Assembly: GCF_000173415.1 (NCBI RefSeq) | Contig: NZ_ABXW01000007.1 | Coordinates: 1 to 64,000 of the forward strand | Direction: 5' to 3' | DNA length: 64,000 nucleotides | DNA from: Providencia alcalifaciens DSM 30120 | Lineage (GTDB): Bacteria > Pseudomonadota > Gammaproteobacteria > Enterobacterales > Enterobacteriaceae | Shown: positions 45,590 to 54,842 of the stretch, piece by piece | Position numbering within the stretch: position 1 is the first letter of the stretch | Layout of the letters: every line of letters starts with the position of its first letter | Program-made: the position numbers and the translations under genes | Notes under the pieces: generated by a model | Told to the model about the DNA's origin: nothing | Databases searched by the model: none | The model's input: the letters and a program-made list of their open reading frames with translations, nothing else

Positions 45590-47230
45590 ATGCTGAACAA
45601 TGTAATGAATAATGCGCTCAGTGGTGTGAACGCTGCGCAAGGCGGGTTAAGTGTTATCTCTAACAACTTAGCAAACGCTGGCGTAGGTTACTATCACCGC
45701 CAAAGTGCTGTTTTCGGGGAGAATCCCGGTACAATGACACCTAATGGTTATTTTGGTAACGGCACGTATTTCAGCCATGTTCGCCGTGAGTTTGATGAGT
45801 TCGTCAATGCGCAGTACAGCCAGTCCCGTGCACGTAGCGGCGATTATGAAGCGTATGTGAAAAACTGCAATAAAGTAGATGACTTGCTGACAAATGATAT
45901 TGAAGACTTGTCCGGTAGCATTGGCAGTTTCTTTACGGCTCTAGACTCTGCGAGCAGCGATGCCAGTGATAAAACGCTGATTGATGTATTTTTAGGGCAA
46001 TCTAACGCGTTAGTTTCTCAATTCAAAGAAGCTGACAGACAGCTGCAAGAGATGGAACGTGATATCAACCGCCAAATTGAAAACAAGGTGAAAGATATCA
46101 ACATCTACGCAGAAAAAATTGCGGGATTAAACCAGCAAATCGCACGAGTGCGTTCTGTCAGTGGTTCAGAACCCAATGACTTATTGGACGTGCGTGATCG
46201 TCTAGTAAATGAAGTGAACTCAGTGATTGGTGTGAAAGTCATTGAGCAAAATGGCAACTATAACGTGACGTTTGCCAACGGATTACCGCTGGTTACGGGC
46301 GAAAAAGCGAACCGACTAGAAGCGATGCCTTCATCAAAAGATGACAGCCGTTTTAGCATTGGCTTCGTCGGTGCAAATGACCAAGTTCGTGAAATCCCTG
46401 ATGAAGCTTTTAAAGGTGGAGAACTCAGTGGCGTTTTACGTTCACGTCAAGAAGTGCTCGACCCTGCGTATCAAAAAATCAATAAATTAGCGTTAGTTTT
46501 TGCGACTAAGTTTAATGAAATTCACCAAAAAGGGTTTGATTCCAATGGTGAAACGGGCAAAGACTTTTTCGCGATTGGTAAAGGCTCCGTTGTGAGCAAC
46601 ACCTTCAATACGGGTAAAACTGATTTTGATTTGAGCTACAGCGATGTAAGCCAGGTCACAGGTAAAAACTATGAGATGCGTTTCGATGGTGGAAAGTGGA
46701 ATGTCACTCGCTTGCCTGACGGTGTTGAGGTTAAGGTTGATACCTCCACGCCTGGCTCATTGAAATTTGAAGGTATTGAGCTAAAAATCACGACAAACAA
46801 TCCGAATCAAGGGGATACCTTCGTCGTTAAACCGATGAATGGCGTGATCAATAATATGCAAACGTTAGTCACAGATTCTGCGCAATTCGCAAAAGCGGGC
46901 AGCAAAGATGCCGGTCCTGGTGACAACGAAAACATCAAAGAGTTAGTTAAACTGCAAGATCAAAAACTGATTGATGGTGGTTCGACATTCTCAGACTTCT
47001 ACGCCACATTGGTTAACGATGTCGGTAGTCGTACTAAGCAAGCGCAAATCGATTCTGAAACCCAAAACAAAATGACTGAAAGTTTCTACCGCCAAGAGCA
47101 AGAAATTTCAGGGGTTAACATGAATGAAGAGAGCATTCAGATGCAAAAAATCCAGCAATTCTTTAATGCCAATGCTCAGGTATTGAAGACCGTTGATGAT
47201 TTATTTAATGCATTAATGCGTGCGTTCTAA
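45590..47230 (+). CDS. flgK: FlgK, hook-filament junction protein 1
   Basis: A 546-residue junction protein (E. coli 547 aa). The N-terminal axial motif ([22 protein letters not shown]) and C-terminal helix (GVNMNEESIQMQKIQQFFNANAQVL) are conserved, with the variable domain between. FlgN is its export chaperone. It is cotranscribed with flgL, 49 bp downstream. Confidence 0.96.
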   Translation: MLNNVMNNALSGVNAAQGGLSVISNNLANAGVGYYHRQSAVFGENPGTMTPNGYFGNGTYFSHVRREFDEFVNAQYSQSRARSGDYEAYVKNCNKVDDLLTNDIEDLSGSIGSFFTALDSASSDASDKTLIDVFLGQSNALVSQFKEADRQLQEMERDINRQIENKVKDINIYAEKIAGLNQQIARVRSVSGSEPNDLLDVRDRLVNEVNSVIGVKVIEQNGNYNVTFANGLPLVTGEKANRLEAMPSSKDDSRFSIGFVGANDQVREIPDEAFKGGELSGVLRSRQEVLDPAYQKINKLALVFATKFNEIHQKGFDSNGETGKDFFAIGKGSVVSNTFNTGKTDFDLSYSDVSQVTGKNYEMRFDGGKWNVTRLPDGVEVKVDTSTPGSLKFEGIELKITTNNPNQGDTFVVKPMNGVINNMQTLVTDSAQFAKAGSKDAGPGDNENIKELVKLQDQKLIDGGSTFSDFYATLVNDVGSRTKQAQIDSETQNKMTESFYRQEQEISGVNMNEESIQMQKIQQFFNANAQVLKTVDDLFNALMRAF

Positions 47231-47279
47231 TTGATTAATAGCCATTGGATTTAATCAGAATTTAATAAGGATTTAAGCG

Positions 47280-48215
47280 ATGCGTTTAAGTACGAATATG
47301 ATTTTCCACCAACGCCTGCAAGATATGAATAATTCAGAGGCTCGTTGGATGGCGGCAGGTAGCCAACTCGCTTCAGGCAAGCGAGTCAATAAACCTTCGG
47401 ATGATCCGCAAGCCTCATCCCAAGCTGTGCGTATTAACCAATCTGAAAACCGCAATCAGCAGTATGTCACTAGCCGTGGTTTTGCGAAAACGGGTATGAC
47501 GCTGCAAATGAGCATTTTGACTCAGATGACGGATGTGACGACGCAGATCGATACCTCCATTATCCAAGCATCTAACCAAGGTGCGCTGAGTGATAAAGAT
47601 AGAAATACATTAGCGGATCAGATTACTGGCTTAAAAGAGCAGCTGGTTGCGTTAGGCAACTCTACAGATGGTAACGGTCGCTATATTTTTGCAGGTTTTA
47701 AATCTGACAAAGCGCCATTTGAAATCGATGCGGATGGTGAAGTGCTGTACCACGGTGGTGACAAGCCAATCACTCAGAACGTAGCCAGTGACCGTGAAAT
47801 GACCACCTATTTTACCGGTGCCCAAGTGTTTGAAACAGATGGCGCAGGTATGGTGAATGTGTTTAAAGCGCTAAATGAAGGTATTAAAGCGCTACGTATT
47901 CCACAAGAGAATGCACCACAGGCGGATTTAGACAAAGCGCAAGCAGGTATGGAGACTGCAAACCGTGGGATCAAAGCGGCATTGGACCAAATCTCCAATA
48001 TCGAAGCGAAACAAGGTTTACAGTTGCAAGAGATTGATAAACTCGATTTCTTAGCGGATACACGCACAATTCAGAACGAAACCCGTAAGACTGAGTTGTT
48101 ACAGACTAACTGGACTGGTGCAACGACGGATTACTATAAAGAGAAGGCAATGTTCCAAGCTTCTCAAGATATTTTTAAAGATCTCAACAGTATGTCGTTA
48201 TTTGGCGGACGTTAA
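47280..48215 (+). CDS. flgL: FlgL, hook-filament junction protein 3
   Basis: A 311-residue junction protein related to flagellin. The N-terminal MRLSTNMIFHQRLQDMNNSEARW and SGKRVNKPSDDPQAS and the C-terminal coiled-coil segment match E. coli FlgL (317 aa). It connects FlgK to the filament. A strong terminator follows. Confidence 0.95.
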   Translation: MRLSTNMIFHQRLQDMNNSEARWMAAGSQLASGKRVNKPSDDPQASSQAVRINQSENRNQQYVTSRGFAKTGMTLQMSILTQMTDVTTQIDTSIIQASNQGALSDKDRNTLADQITGLKEQLVALGNSTDGNGRYIFAGFKSDKAPFEIDADGEVLYHGGDKPITQNVASDREMTTYFTGAQVFETDGAGMVNVFKALNEGIKALRIPQENAPQADLDKAQAGMETANRGIKAALDQISNIEAKQGLQLQEIDKLDFLADTRTIQNETRKTELLQTNWTGATTDYYKEKAMFQASQDIFKDLNSMSLFGGR

Positions 48216-48225
48216 TTGATTTTTA

Positions 48226-48268
48226 CCGCACCCTTTGGCAGTGGCATGTGTACAGGGTGCGGATTTTT
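48226..48268 (+). terminator. Terminator of flgKL
   Basis: CCGCACCCT (48226-48234) pairs with AGGGTGCGG (48254-48262) and is followed by ATTTTT. Confidence 0.88.
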
Positions 48269-48604
48269 CATTCTTCTCGTTATGTTCGTGCTATTTCTTC
48301 CTCGTTATTTTCTCGCCCAATCTCTTTAGTGTTTTACTTTTAAATATTCATATTCCAATTCATATCTTCGCTTTCCTCTTTAGAGATAACTGAATTTGAC
48401 CTTTGCTTTTTGTTTTTAATAAAAGGCAGTTGGGCACGTTGAATCATTGTGGCGATTTTCGTTATCACTGACCTGTGAGAGTTCACTGCCGCATAGGCAG
48501 CGTAGAAAAAAATAATAGATTGAAGAGCGCCATGCAGTACGAAATTATGATTAAGATCCTGTGTATGACCTTAATCTTCAAAGTGACAAAATTATCGGGC
48601 TCAC
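48269..48604. other. Gap between flgL and fliR with an unexplained open minus-strand frame
   Basis: No confident gene. On the minus strand a frame stays open from about 48590 to a TAA at 48340-48342. It reads through FVLHGALQSIIFFYAAYAAV and ends EDMNWNMNI, with an internal ATG giving 35 codons. It has a protein-like flavour but no good start and no recognised family. A 7-bp hairpin GATTAAG/CTTAATC (48549-48555 and 48570-48576) lies after fliR. Confidence 0.3.
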
Positions 48605-49384
48605 TCAAACCCACAAGTTAAATATCAGGGATAACTGCTCAAACGCTTGATGGATCAGGCGTTCTGTATAGCGTGGAAGGATAGAAATAATCAGACCTAA
48701 CATGCTGATACCAATCGTTAATGTTAGGGGGAAACCGACTACAAACACAGATAGCTGAGGGGTCATTCGGTTAAGAATGCCGAGCGAAAGGTTCAGAATT
48801 AAAAACAGTGTGATAAAGGGCAAGGCGAGCATCAACCCATTGATAAAAATCGTATTCGCAAACTGCAAAAAGATCCAAAAACCATCGCGATGGAGTGGCG
48901 TAGTTTGAATGGGAAGCAGCTCAAATGAGTTAGTCAGAATATAAATCAGCCATAAATGCCCATCGAATGATAAAAACAGAAGTAATGTGATTAAGTTTAA
49001 AATCCGTCCGAGGATAGGCATGTTGGGACCCCCTGTGGGGTCAAAGAACGTTGCGAATGATAAGCCCATTTGCAAACCAATCACTTCCCCTGCATGTCGC
49101 ACGGCAGCAAATGCCATTTGCATAGTCAATCCCATGGCAGCGCCGATCACGATTTGTTGAACGGTCACCCACAATCCCATCGCCGAAAATAATGGGATTG
49201 TTGTAATAGGCAACTGCGGAGAAATCACTAATACGGTAAAAAAGGCGAGGGCGATGCGAACTTTGCTGATAGCCTGTTTTTCGTTGAAAAATGGGGCTGT
49301 TCCGAATAACGCCAAAAAGCGTACAAAAGGATAGAAGCCTTGGCTCAACCACAGGGTTAATGTTTCACTGGTGATGGTTAACAT
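48605..49384 (-). CDS. fliR: FliR, flagellar export gate protein
   Basis: A 259-residue inner-membrane protein with about six hydrophobic segments, part of the FliP5-Q4-R1 export gate. Conserved stretches include FVRFLALFGTAPFF, AGEVIGLQMGLSFATFFDP and the C-terminal LNRMTPQLSVFVVGFPLT. Length matches E. coli FliR (261 aa). It lies 2 bp after fliQ and is the last gene of fliLMNOPQR. Confidence 0.94.
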   Translation of the reverse strand: MLTITSETLTLWLSQGFYPFVRFLALFGTAPFFNEKQAISKVRIALAFFTVLVISPQLPITTIPLFSAMGLWVTVQQIVIGAAMGLTMQMAFAAVRHAGEVIGLQMGLSFATFFDPTGGPNMPILGRILNLITLLLFLSFDGHLWLIYILTNSFELLPIQTTPLHRDGFWIFLQFANTIFINGLMLALPFITLFLILNLSLGILNRMTPQLSVFVVGFPLTLTIGISMLGLIISILPRYTERLIHQAFEQLSLIFNLWV

Positions 49385-49386
49385 TA

Positions 49387-49656
49387 TTAGCCAATAATAA
49401 ACGGTAAATTGCTAAATAACGTTCGGATGTAGTCAGTGAGCAAATTAAGCATCCATGGACCTGCGATAATCAAGACAGAAATTACCGATAAAATCTTTGG
49501 AATAAATGACAAGGTCATTTCGTTCACTTGGGTTGCCGCTTGAAGCAAGCTAATAATTAAGCCCGCTGCCAGCGCCGCTAACAATAAAGGCGCTGCCAAC
49601 ATTAAGGCAATTTTCATTGCCTCGGTTCCCATTGCCATTACAGATTCTGGTGTCAT
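49387..49656 (-). CDS. fliQ: FliQ, flagellar export gate protein
   Basis: An 89-residue protein with two membrane helices, the same length as E. coli FliQ. The pattern MTPESVMAMGTEAMKIALMLA and LLQAATQVNEMTLSFIPKI is the family signature. It forms part of the helical FliPQR gate. It is 8 bp after fliP. Confidence 0.95.
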   Translation of the reverse strand: MTPESVMAMGTEAMKIALMLAAPLLLAALAAGLIISLLQAATQVNEMTLSFIPKILSVISVLIIAGPWMLNLLTDYIRTLFSNLPFIIG

Positions 49657-49664
49657 GTGAGTCC

Positions 49665-50408
49665 CTAATTAAAAAAGCTCTGAGAAAGAGAACCTAGCAA
49701 CAATTGCCAGCCATCAACCAACACAAATAACATTAATTTAAATGGCAACGAAACTGTTGCGGGTGGCACCATCATCATACCCAGCGCCATCAATACACTA
49801 GCCACCACGAGGTCGATAATTAAAAATGGGATAAAGATAGTGAAACCAATTTGGAACGCTGTTTTTAGTTCACTGGTAATAAACGCGGGAATTAAAATCC
49901 GCATAGGAACATCTTTAGCTTCTTGAATATCACCCACTTTGGCGATGCGAGCAAACAGCGCTAAATCGGATTCACGGGTTTGCCCTAGCATAAAGGTGCG
50001 CAGTGGTGCGGTGCCTTTTTCCAATGCCGTTTCTAGGCTAATTTTATCTTCGCTAAAGGGTTGATATGCTTCGCGATAAACTTGGTCTGCAACGGGTGAC
50101 ATGACAAAAAATGTCAGGAATAGCGCTAAACCTAATAAGACTTGGTTAGGGGGTGCAGACGGTGTCCCGAGGGCATTACGCAATAACCCTAATACGATGA
50201 TGATGCGCGTAAAGCTGGTCATCATCAGTAGCATTGCAGGAATAAAACCCAGCAGGGTTAAAAACAGTAAAGTTTGAACCGGCAACGACCAAGACTGACC
50301 GCCATCGGCTAATGTATGGCTGATCACCGCAGGTAATGCCGCGGAGGCTGATTGTGGTAAAGCAAGTAACAGGGCGCTGATAATGGCAGCGGGTTTTAAC
50401 AGTGACAT
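49665..50408 (-). CDS. fliP: FliP, flagellar export gate protein
   Basis: A 247-residue protein with a cleavable signal peptide (about 1-22) and four membrane segments, core of the FliPQR gate. The signatures [39 protein letters not shown] and [29 protein letters not shown] are complete. E. coli FliP is 245 aa. It is 12 bp after fliO. Confidence 0.96.
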   Translation of the reverse strand: MSLLKPAAIISALLLALPQSASAALPAVISHTLADGGQSWSLPVQTLLFLTLLGFIPAMLLMMTSFTRIIIVLGLLRNALGTPSAPPNQVLLGLALFLTFFVMSPVADQVYREAYQPFSEDKISLETALEKGTAPLRTFMLGQTRESDLALFARIAKVGDIQEAKDVPMRILIPAFITSELKTAFQIGFTIFIPFLIIDLVVASVLMALGMMMVPPATVSLPFKLMLFVLVDGWQLLLGSLSQSFFN

Positions 50409-50420
50409 GTGCGCTTCCGG

Positions 50421-50900
50421 CTACTGTTTTTCAGGTACCGCGGTATTAGCGGCATCCTGTTTTTTCTTGAAAATCGACTGAAACGTTAACGGCTCAGAGG
50501 CAAAGTTCACCACGTCGTTTTCCTGTGGTGCAGGGTATTGATGCAGCAAATTCACAGATTGTGATGTGACACCCAGGACTAAATATTCGTCATTCACTTC
50601 AACCACAACGACACGCTCTTTGCCACCTAAGGTACAGCGACCTTTAACATTAATCAGTTGCTGTTTAGCAAGTGGATTGCGTCCAAAACCGAATGTTTTA
50701 AACAACCACGCGCCTAGCAGGATAAGTAATATTATCCCGCCAAGTGCGCCTGATATCTGCGCTAAGCTATCATTTTGATTGATAGCTTGTGCTGAATTAC
50801 CCTCGCTGCTCACTGTGCTTGTCAAAAAGGGTTTTTGAGTATGCGCCGAATCAATCTGAGTCGGTTGTGTTTGCGAGGATTGCGCCGTTTCGTCAGACAT
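50421..50900 (-). CDS. fliO: FliO, flagellar export apparatus assembly protein
   Basis: A 159-residue single-pass membrane protein needed for FliP oligomerisation. One membrane helix (about residues 48-68) separates a long N-terminal Gln/Ser/Thr-rich segment from a cytoplasmic domain with GGKERVVVVEVNDEYLVLGVT. It is longer than E. coli FliO at the N-terminus, and the start is uncertain within that tail. One base separates it from fliN. Confidence 0.9.
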   Translation of the reverse strand: MSDETAQSSQTQPTQIDSAHTQKPFLTSTVSSEGNSAQAINQNDSLAQISGALGGIILLILLGAWLFKTFGFGRNPLAKQQLINVKGRCTLGGKERVVVVEVNDEYLVLGVTSQSVNLLHQYPAPQENDVVNFASEPLTFQSIFKKKQDAANTAVPEKQ

Positions 50901-50901
50901 T

Positions 50902-51318
50902 TTATCGGCTCAGGCGGCGCATACGTTCAGAAGGCGTAATGATGTCAGTGATACGAATACCGTAATTATCAGAGACTACTACCACTTCGCCTTGCGCAAT
51001 TAAATAGCCGTTAATCAGAATATCTAAAGGCTCACCCGCTAAGCCATCTAAAGAAACCACAGAACCTTGAGATAGGCTCAACAGCTTTTTGATGGTCATT
51101 TTGGTGCGACCCAGTTCTACTGACAGACGGACAGGAATATCCATAATCATGTCAACGTCAGATAACTGAGTTAACGGGTTTTGTCCGTCTAAACTATCGA
51201 AATTTTGCATACCTGCGGAGGCGGATTCCGCTTGTTTTTGCTGTTCCAGCGCCTCAGCCCACAGATCCTCTTCATTGTGGTTGGTTGATGCATCAAGAGA
51301 ATTCTTCGCCTCACTCAT
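50902..51318 (-). CDS. fliN: FliN, C-ring switch protein
   Basis: A 138-residue component of the cytoplasmic C ring that also docks FliH. The SpoA-type C-terminal domain (about 60-137) contains DIPVRLSVELGRTKMTIKKLL and LDILINGYLIAQGEVVVV. The ATG at 51318 follows GAGGAAAG and is preferred over a slightly longer frame. It overlaps the end of fliM by 8 bp. Confidence 0.95.
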   Translation of the reverse strand: MSEAKNSLDASTNHNEEDLWAEALEQQKQAESASAGMQNFDSLDGQNPLTQLSDVDMIMDIPVRLSVELGRTKMTIKKLLSLSQGSVVSLDGLAGEPLDILINGYLIAQGEVVVVSDNYGIRITDIITPSERMRRLSR

Positions 51319-52318
51319 TGGTACTTTCCTCATCTAGAGTGTTTAAAACAGGATTAATCAAATGTTCCACACGCAGCGCATACTGACCGTTTTGGGTGCC
51401 GTATTGACTGGTTAATACTGGCACGCCATCAACATTGACGATAAGACGATCAGGTTTCTCGATAGGGAGTACATCCCCTTTTTGCAGTTGCAGTAAGCGA
51501 GAAATACGCAGCGGGATATCAACCAAATTGGCAATCAGTTCAAGTTCTGAACGTTTTACTTGCGTGACTAAATTGGTTACCCACGCTTCATTTTCTTGAT
51601 GCCCTTGCTCCATTGGTGGGTTGGTTAAACGCTCACGTAATGGCTCAATCATGGCAATCGGAATACAGATACTAAATTCACCGACGGTGTTACCAATTTC
51701 AACGAGGAATGGTGTGGTAACCACGATATCGTTCGGGGATGTGGTGATATTGGTGAATTTCACTTGGATTTCGGAACGTACATATTCCACTTCAACATCA
51801 GCAATCGGCTTCCATGCATCACGGTAAGCGCCTAATGCTAGTTTCAACATACGGTTAATAATACGTTGTTCGGTGTTGGTAAACTCTTTCCCTTCTGAAC
51901 GCACAGGAAATCGCCCATCTCCCCCAAATAGGTTATCGACGGCGATATACACTAACGCAGGTTCGAAAGTGAACAGTGCCGTACCGCGTAGCGGCGGCAT
52001 ATGGATCAAGTTCAGGTTAGTTGGAACTGGCAAGTTACGCGCAAACTCATGATAAGGTTCGATTTTAATCGCGCCAACCGTAATGTCAGGGCTACGGCGC
52101 AACATGTTAAATAACCCCATACGGAATTGGCGGGCAAAACGCTCATTAATAATTTCCAAGGATTGCATACGTTCGCGAAATACCCGACGTTGGGTATTCG
52201 GGTCATAAGGGCGAACGTTGTCTTTGCCTTGGATATCCGGTGACGGCTGGTCACTTGATGGCGCGTCATCATTAAGCAGCGCATCAATTTCAGCCTGAGA
52301 TAAAATATTATCGCTCAT
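51311..52318 (-). CDS. fliM: FliM, C-ring switch protein
   Basis: A 335-residue switch protein binding phosphorylated CheY. The N-terminal CheY-binding peptide LSQAEIDALL (about residues 6-15), the middle domain with ERFARQFRMGLFNMLRRSPDI and the C-terminal SpoA domain are intact. E. coli FliM is 334 aa. It lies 5 bp after fliL. Confidence 0.96.
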   Translation of the reverse strand: MSDNILSQAEIDALLNDDAPSSDQPSPDIQGKDNVRPYDPNTQRRVFRERMQSLEIINERFARQFRMGLFNMLRRSPDITVGAIKIEPYHEFARNLPVPTNLNLIHMPPLRGTALFTFEPALVYIAVDNLFGGDGRFPVRSEGKEFTNTEQRIINRMLKLALGAYRDAWKPIADVEVEYVRSEIQVKFTNITTSPNDIVVTTPFLVEIGNTVGEFSICIPIAMIEPLRERLTNPPMEQGHQENEAWVTNLVTQVKRSELELIANLVDIPLRISRLLQLQKGDVLPIEKPDRLIVNVDGVPVLTSQYGTQNGQYALRVEHLINPVLNTLDEESTNE

Positions 52319-52323
52319 GGGTC

Positions 52324-52809
52324 TTACCGCAGAATAAAAGTAGTAAATAATACGTCGGAAATATCCTGATCAGTGTCCCCTGGGATCAGGGTAGGGGTGA
52401 GAGTCCCCTTAATATCTTTCATTAATTGCAACTTACCCTCGTGAGTGCTCATGTTCTTAGCTTGCTGTTCTGACAGCAATAACAGTAAACGGCTACGCAC
52501 TTCAGGCAGATATTCATGCAGTTGCTTACGCGATTTTTCATTCGCTAGACGTAAGGTAATATGGATGTAAAGCACGCGATCAGCCGCGTTGTTTAACCCA
52601 GGAAGGTTAACGGTAAAAGGCTCTAACTCCATAAAGATAGGTTGAGGCATATTTGGGCGTTTTTCTTCCCCGTTGGTCGTATCCAACGCCTCTTGTTTTG
52701 TCATCCACCAGCTATAACCACCAAAACCTGCACCGGCTAAGGCGATGAGGGCAAACAGCAGAATTAACCCTTTGTTCGAACGTTTAGATTCATTGCGTGA
52801 AGACGACAT
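52324..52809 (-). CDS. fliL: FliL, flagellar basal-body-associated stator protein
   Basis: A 161-residue single-pass inner-membrane protein. The membrane helix spans about 12-32, and a periplasmic stomatin-like domain contains LEPFTVNLPG and VLYIHITLRL. It rings the stator and supports motor torque. As the first gene of fliLMNOPQR, it follows a terminator that ends fliFGHIJK, so it must have its own promoter in the 110 bp upstream. Confidence 0.93.
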   Translation of the reverse strand: MSSSRNESKRSNKGLILLFALIALAGAGFGGYSWWMTKQEALDTTNGEEKRPNMPQPIFMELEPFTVNLPGLNNAADRVLYIHITLRLANEKSRKQLHEYLPEVRSRLLLLLSEQQAKNMSTHEGKLQLMKDIKGTLTPTLIPGDTDQDISDVLFTTFILR

Positions 52810-52914
52810 GTTGCAAAATTCCTGTTGTAAATGCCAAACCCATACGGAGTTTTATACTTTATGATCTCTAGCATTATCCCTAGATTGGGAAGAGTTAAAG
52901 GAGTGAAAAACGAA

Positions 52915-52959
52915 ACAAAAAGGCGGTAACTCGACGCTTTAGATCTAAAATTACCGCCA
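52915..52959 (-). terminator. Terminator between fliK and fliL
   Basis: On the minus strand GGCGGTAA (52958-52951) pairs with TTACCGCC (52929-52922) and runs into five T residues. It separates the fliFGHIJK and fliLMNOPQR transcripts. Confidence 0.88.
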
Positions 52960-52971
52960 TTAGATTATTTC

Positions 52972-54387
52972 TTAGGCAAAGGTGTTAATCCCACCTTGGT
53001 GGGTTGGCAATTTAACTCCACTCATGCTGGCGTGGGATTCACTGATCCCAACGACACCCATCGAAGGATGAGTGGGTTGAATTTGCCCATCATGCTGGCG
53101 TGATTGTTGGTCTGAGCCGGATTGACCACTAAAGCTATCTTGACCAACAGAACCTTGTGCTAAATGAATGCCACTTTCCTGTAAGGCGCTTCTTAGCACG
53201 GGCATCATACTTTCCATGGCAGCACGAACATGGCTGTGTGGTGAAACGAAGTGCATCACCGCTTGGTTATCTTCAATACGCAAATGCACATTGAGGGAAC
53301 CTAACTCTTCAGGGTGTAAGCGAATTTGTGCTTGAGAAACCCCTTGGCGAGAGAAAAACAGCATTTGTTGGCTAAGTTGTTGTTGCCAAGCTTCAGTGCC
53401 GAATGGGGCCGCCAAATTCATCGTTGGTGTTGGCATCGCAGGCGCTGTTGTTGGAATTGGAGTGGCAGATGGTGTCGCCATAATACCAGCCACATGGGTT
53501 ACTGAAGGTGTCGCGGTGTTGTTAAATGCGCCACTTTCAGCTTGAACATTGAAAGCCCCTTTAGCGCTGTTTTGCAGATTCAGGGTATTGTCAGCCGCGG
53601 CATTGGCAATTTGTGACAGTGATTCTGTACTCGGTGTTTTTTTACCCAGTGACATCGCATCTTGATTCAGATCTTTGGTTGGGATTGCGCGTGGATTATC
53701 CAGTGCAAATAGAGCCTGATCACGACGCTCACCCACCTCTTTTTTGCCCATTAAAGGTAGTGTTAGCTCAGACTCTTCACCTGCAAGCTGCAATTGCGCA
53801 CCGGCTAACGTTTTGTCATCAAAGGGGGTTACGTTGCGCGCGACATCACTCAATTGTTGCAAAGTTTGGGTAAACGGAGTGGCTGATGGTTTATCAGCAT
53901 TGATCTGAGGATGAGTCGCAGCTTGAATACGTTCATCCATCGCTTGCTTTAACTGATTGACTAACGCTTGTTCGTCACCCTGTTTACCTGTGAGAAGATC
54001 TGCTTGCAGTGGTGATTGTGCGTTGAGATCACGACGGAAATTAAGCTGTGCCAACGTATTTTCTGCTTGCTGTTTTTCAATCAGCTGCGCTTCACCAGAA
54101 ACAGGTTTATCTGTTGCCAATGTTTCAGGAGCAGGTTTATCTGAGGCAACAGTCGTTGCTTCAGATTGTTTTTGCTCACTGATTTGTTGATTCAATGGCG
54201 TTTCGTTCGCACTGCCATTGAGTGTTGGCGAATTTTCGCTATTTTTTTCGGGGGATTGCTGGTTTTCAAGCATCGCCTGAAACGGCAGAGCGGGTGCTTG
54301 GTTTTCATCAATTTGCTTATCCCGCGGTGATTCTTTGGCGGAATTCGCTGCTGGGGTGACCGGCAGCATATTTGCATTGACGTCCAT
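52972..54387 (-). CDS. fliK: FliK, hook-length control protein
   Basis: A 471-residue exported ruler protein that triggers the FlhB specificity switch. The N-terminal two thirds are low-complexity, rich in Gln, Asn, Ala and Thr, as usual. The conserved C-terminal domain (about 330-430) has EAWQQQLSQQMLFFSRQG, QIRLHPEELGSLNVHLRIED and VLRSALQESGIHLAQ. It is longer than E. coli FliK (375 aa). It follows fliJ with no gap. Confidence 0.93.
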   Translation of the reverse strand: MDVNANMLPVTPAANSAKESPRDKQIDENQAPALPFQAMLENQQSPEKNSENSPTLNGSANETPLNQQISEQKQSEATTVASDKPAPETLATDKPVSGEAQLIEKQQAENTLAQLNFRRDLNAQSPLQADLLTGKQGDEQALVNQLKQAMDERIQAATHPQINADKPSATPFTQTLQQLSDVARNVTPFDDKTLAGAQLQLAGEESELTLPLMGKKEVGERRDQALFALDNPRAIPTKDLNQDAMSLGKKTPSTESLSQIANAAADNTLNLQNSAKGAFNVQAESGAFNNTATPSVTHVAGIMATPSATPIPTTAPAMPTPTMNLAAPFGTEAWQQQLSQQMLFFSRQGVSQAQIRLHPEELGSLNVHLRIEDNQAVMHFVSPHSHVRAAMESMMPVLRSALQESGIHLAQGSVGQDSFSGQSGSDQQSRQHDGQIQPTHPSMGVVGISESHASMSGVKLPTHQGGINTFA

Positions 54388-54831
54388 TTATTGGGTTCTC
54401 CGTAAAGTCGCGCGTTGAGCATACTCATCCATTTGTTTTTGCTCTAAGCGATTTTGACGTTGGTTTTGCGTGTGCTCCGCACGTTGGATCAACGTATCGA
54501 ATGCGTTAACTCGTTGCTGTTTTTCTTGCCAATGACGATTAGCGTCATTCACACGTTGTTCCCAGAGCGTTAACTGTTGCTGCTGTTGTTCAATAGTCAG
54601 TTCTAAAGTCACGAGAAATTGCTGGTAGTTCTGCCACTTGTCCGAGTCCATGCCTATGTTCAATGTTTGATTTAATTTCTGCCGATATTCTGACTGATAA
54701 TTTTCCAACATGTGCAACTGTTCCGCCATTTGGGTATGTGTTTGGCGAACTTGCGCAAGGACTTTAGCCGCTTCCTCCGAAGCTTCTTCTGCTAAGCTCA
54801 GTAGGGTTGTTAATGCATGACTATTGGACAT
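54388..54831 (-). CDS. fliJ: FliJ, export ATPase-associated chaperone-escort protein
   Basis: A 147-residue coiled-coil protein, the same length as E. coli FliJ, that fits into the FliI ring and couples it to FlhA. Nearly the whole sequence is predicted antiparallel coiled coil, rich in Gln and Glu. The ATG at 54831 follows GAGGAAT and is preferred to the adjacent in-frame GTG. Confidence 0.9.
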   Translation of the reverse strand: MSNSHALTTLLSLAEEASEEAAKVLAQVRQTHTQMAEQLHMLENYQSEYRQKLNQTLNIGMDSDKWQNYQQFLVTLELTIEQQQQQLTLWEQRVNDANRHWQEKQQRVNAFDTLIQRAEHTQNQRQNRLEQKQMDEYAQRATLRRTQ

Positions 54832-54842
54832 CACATTCCTCG

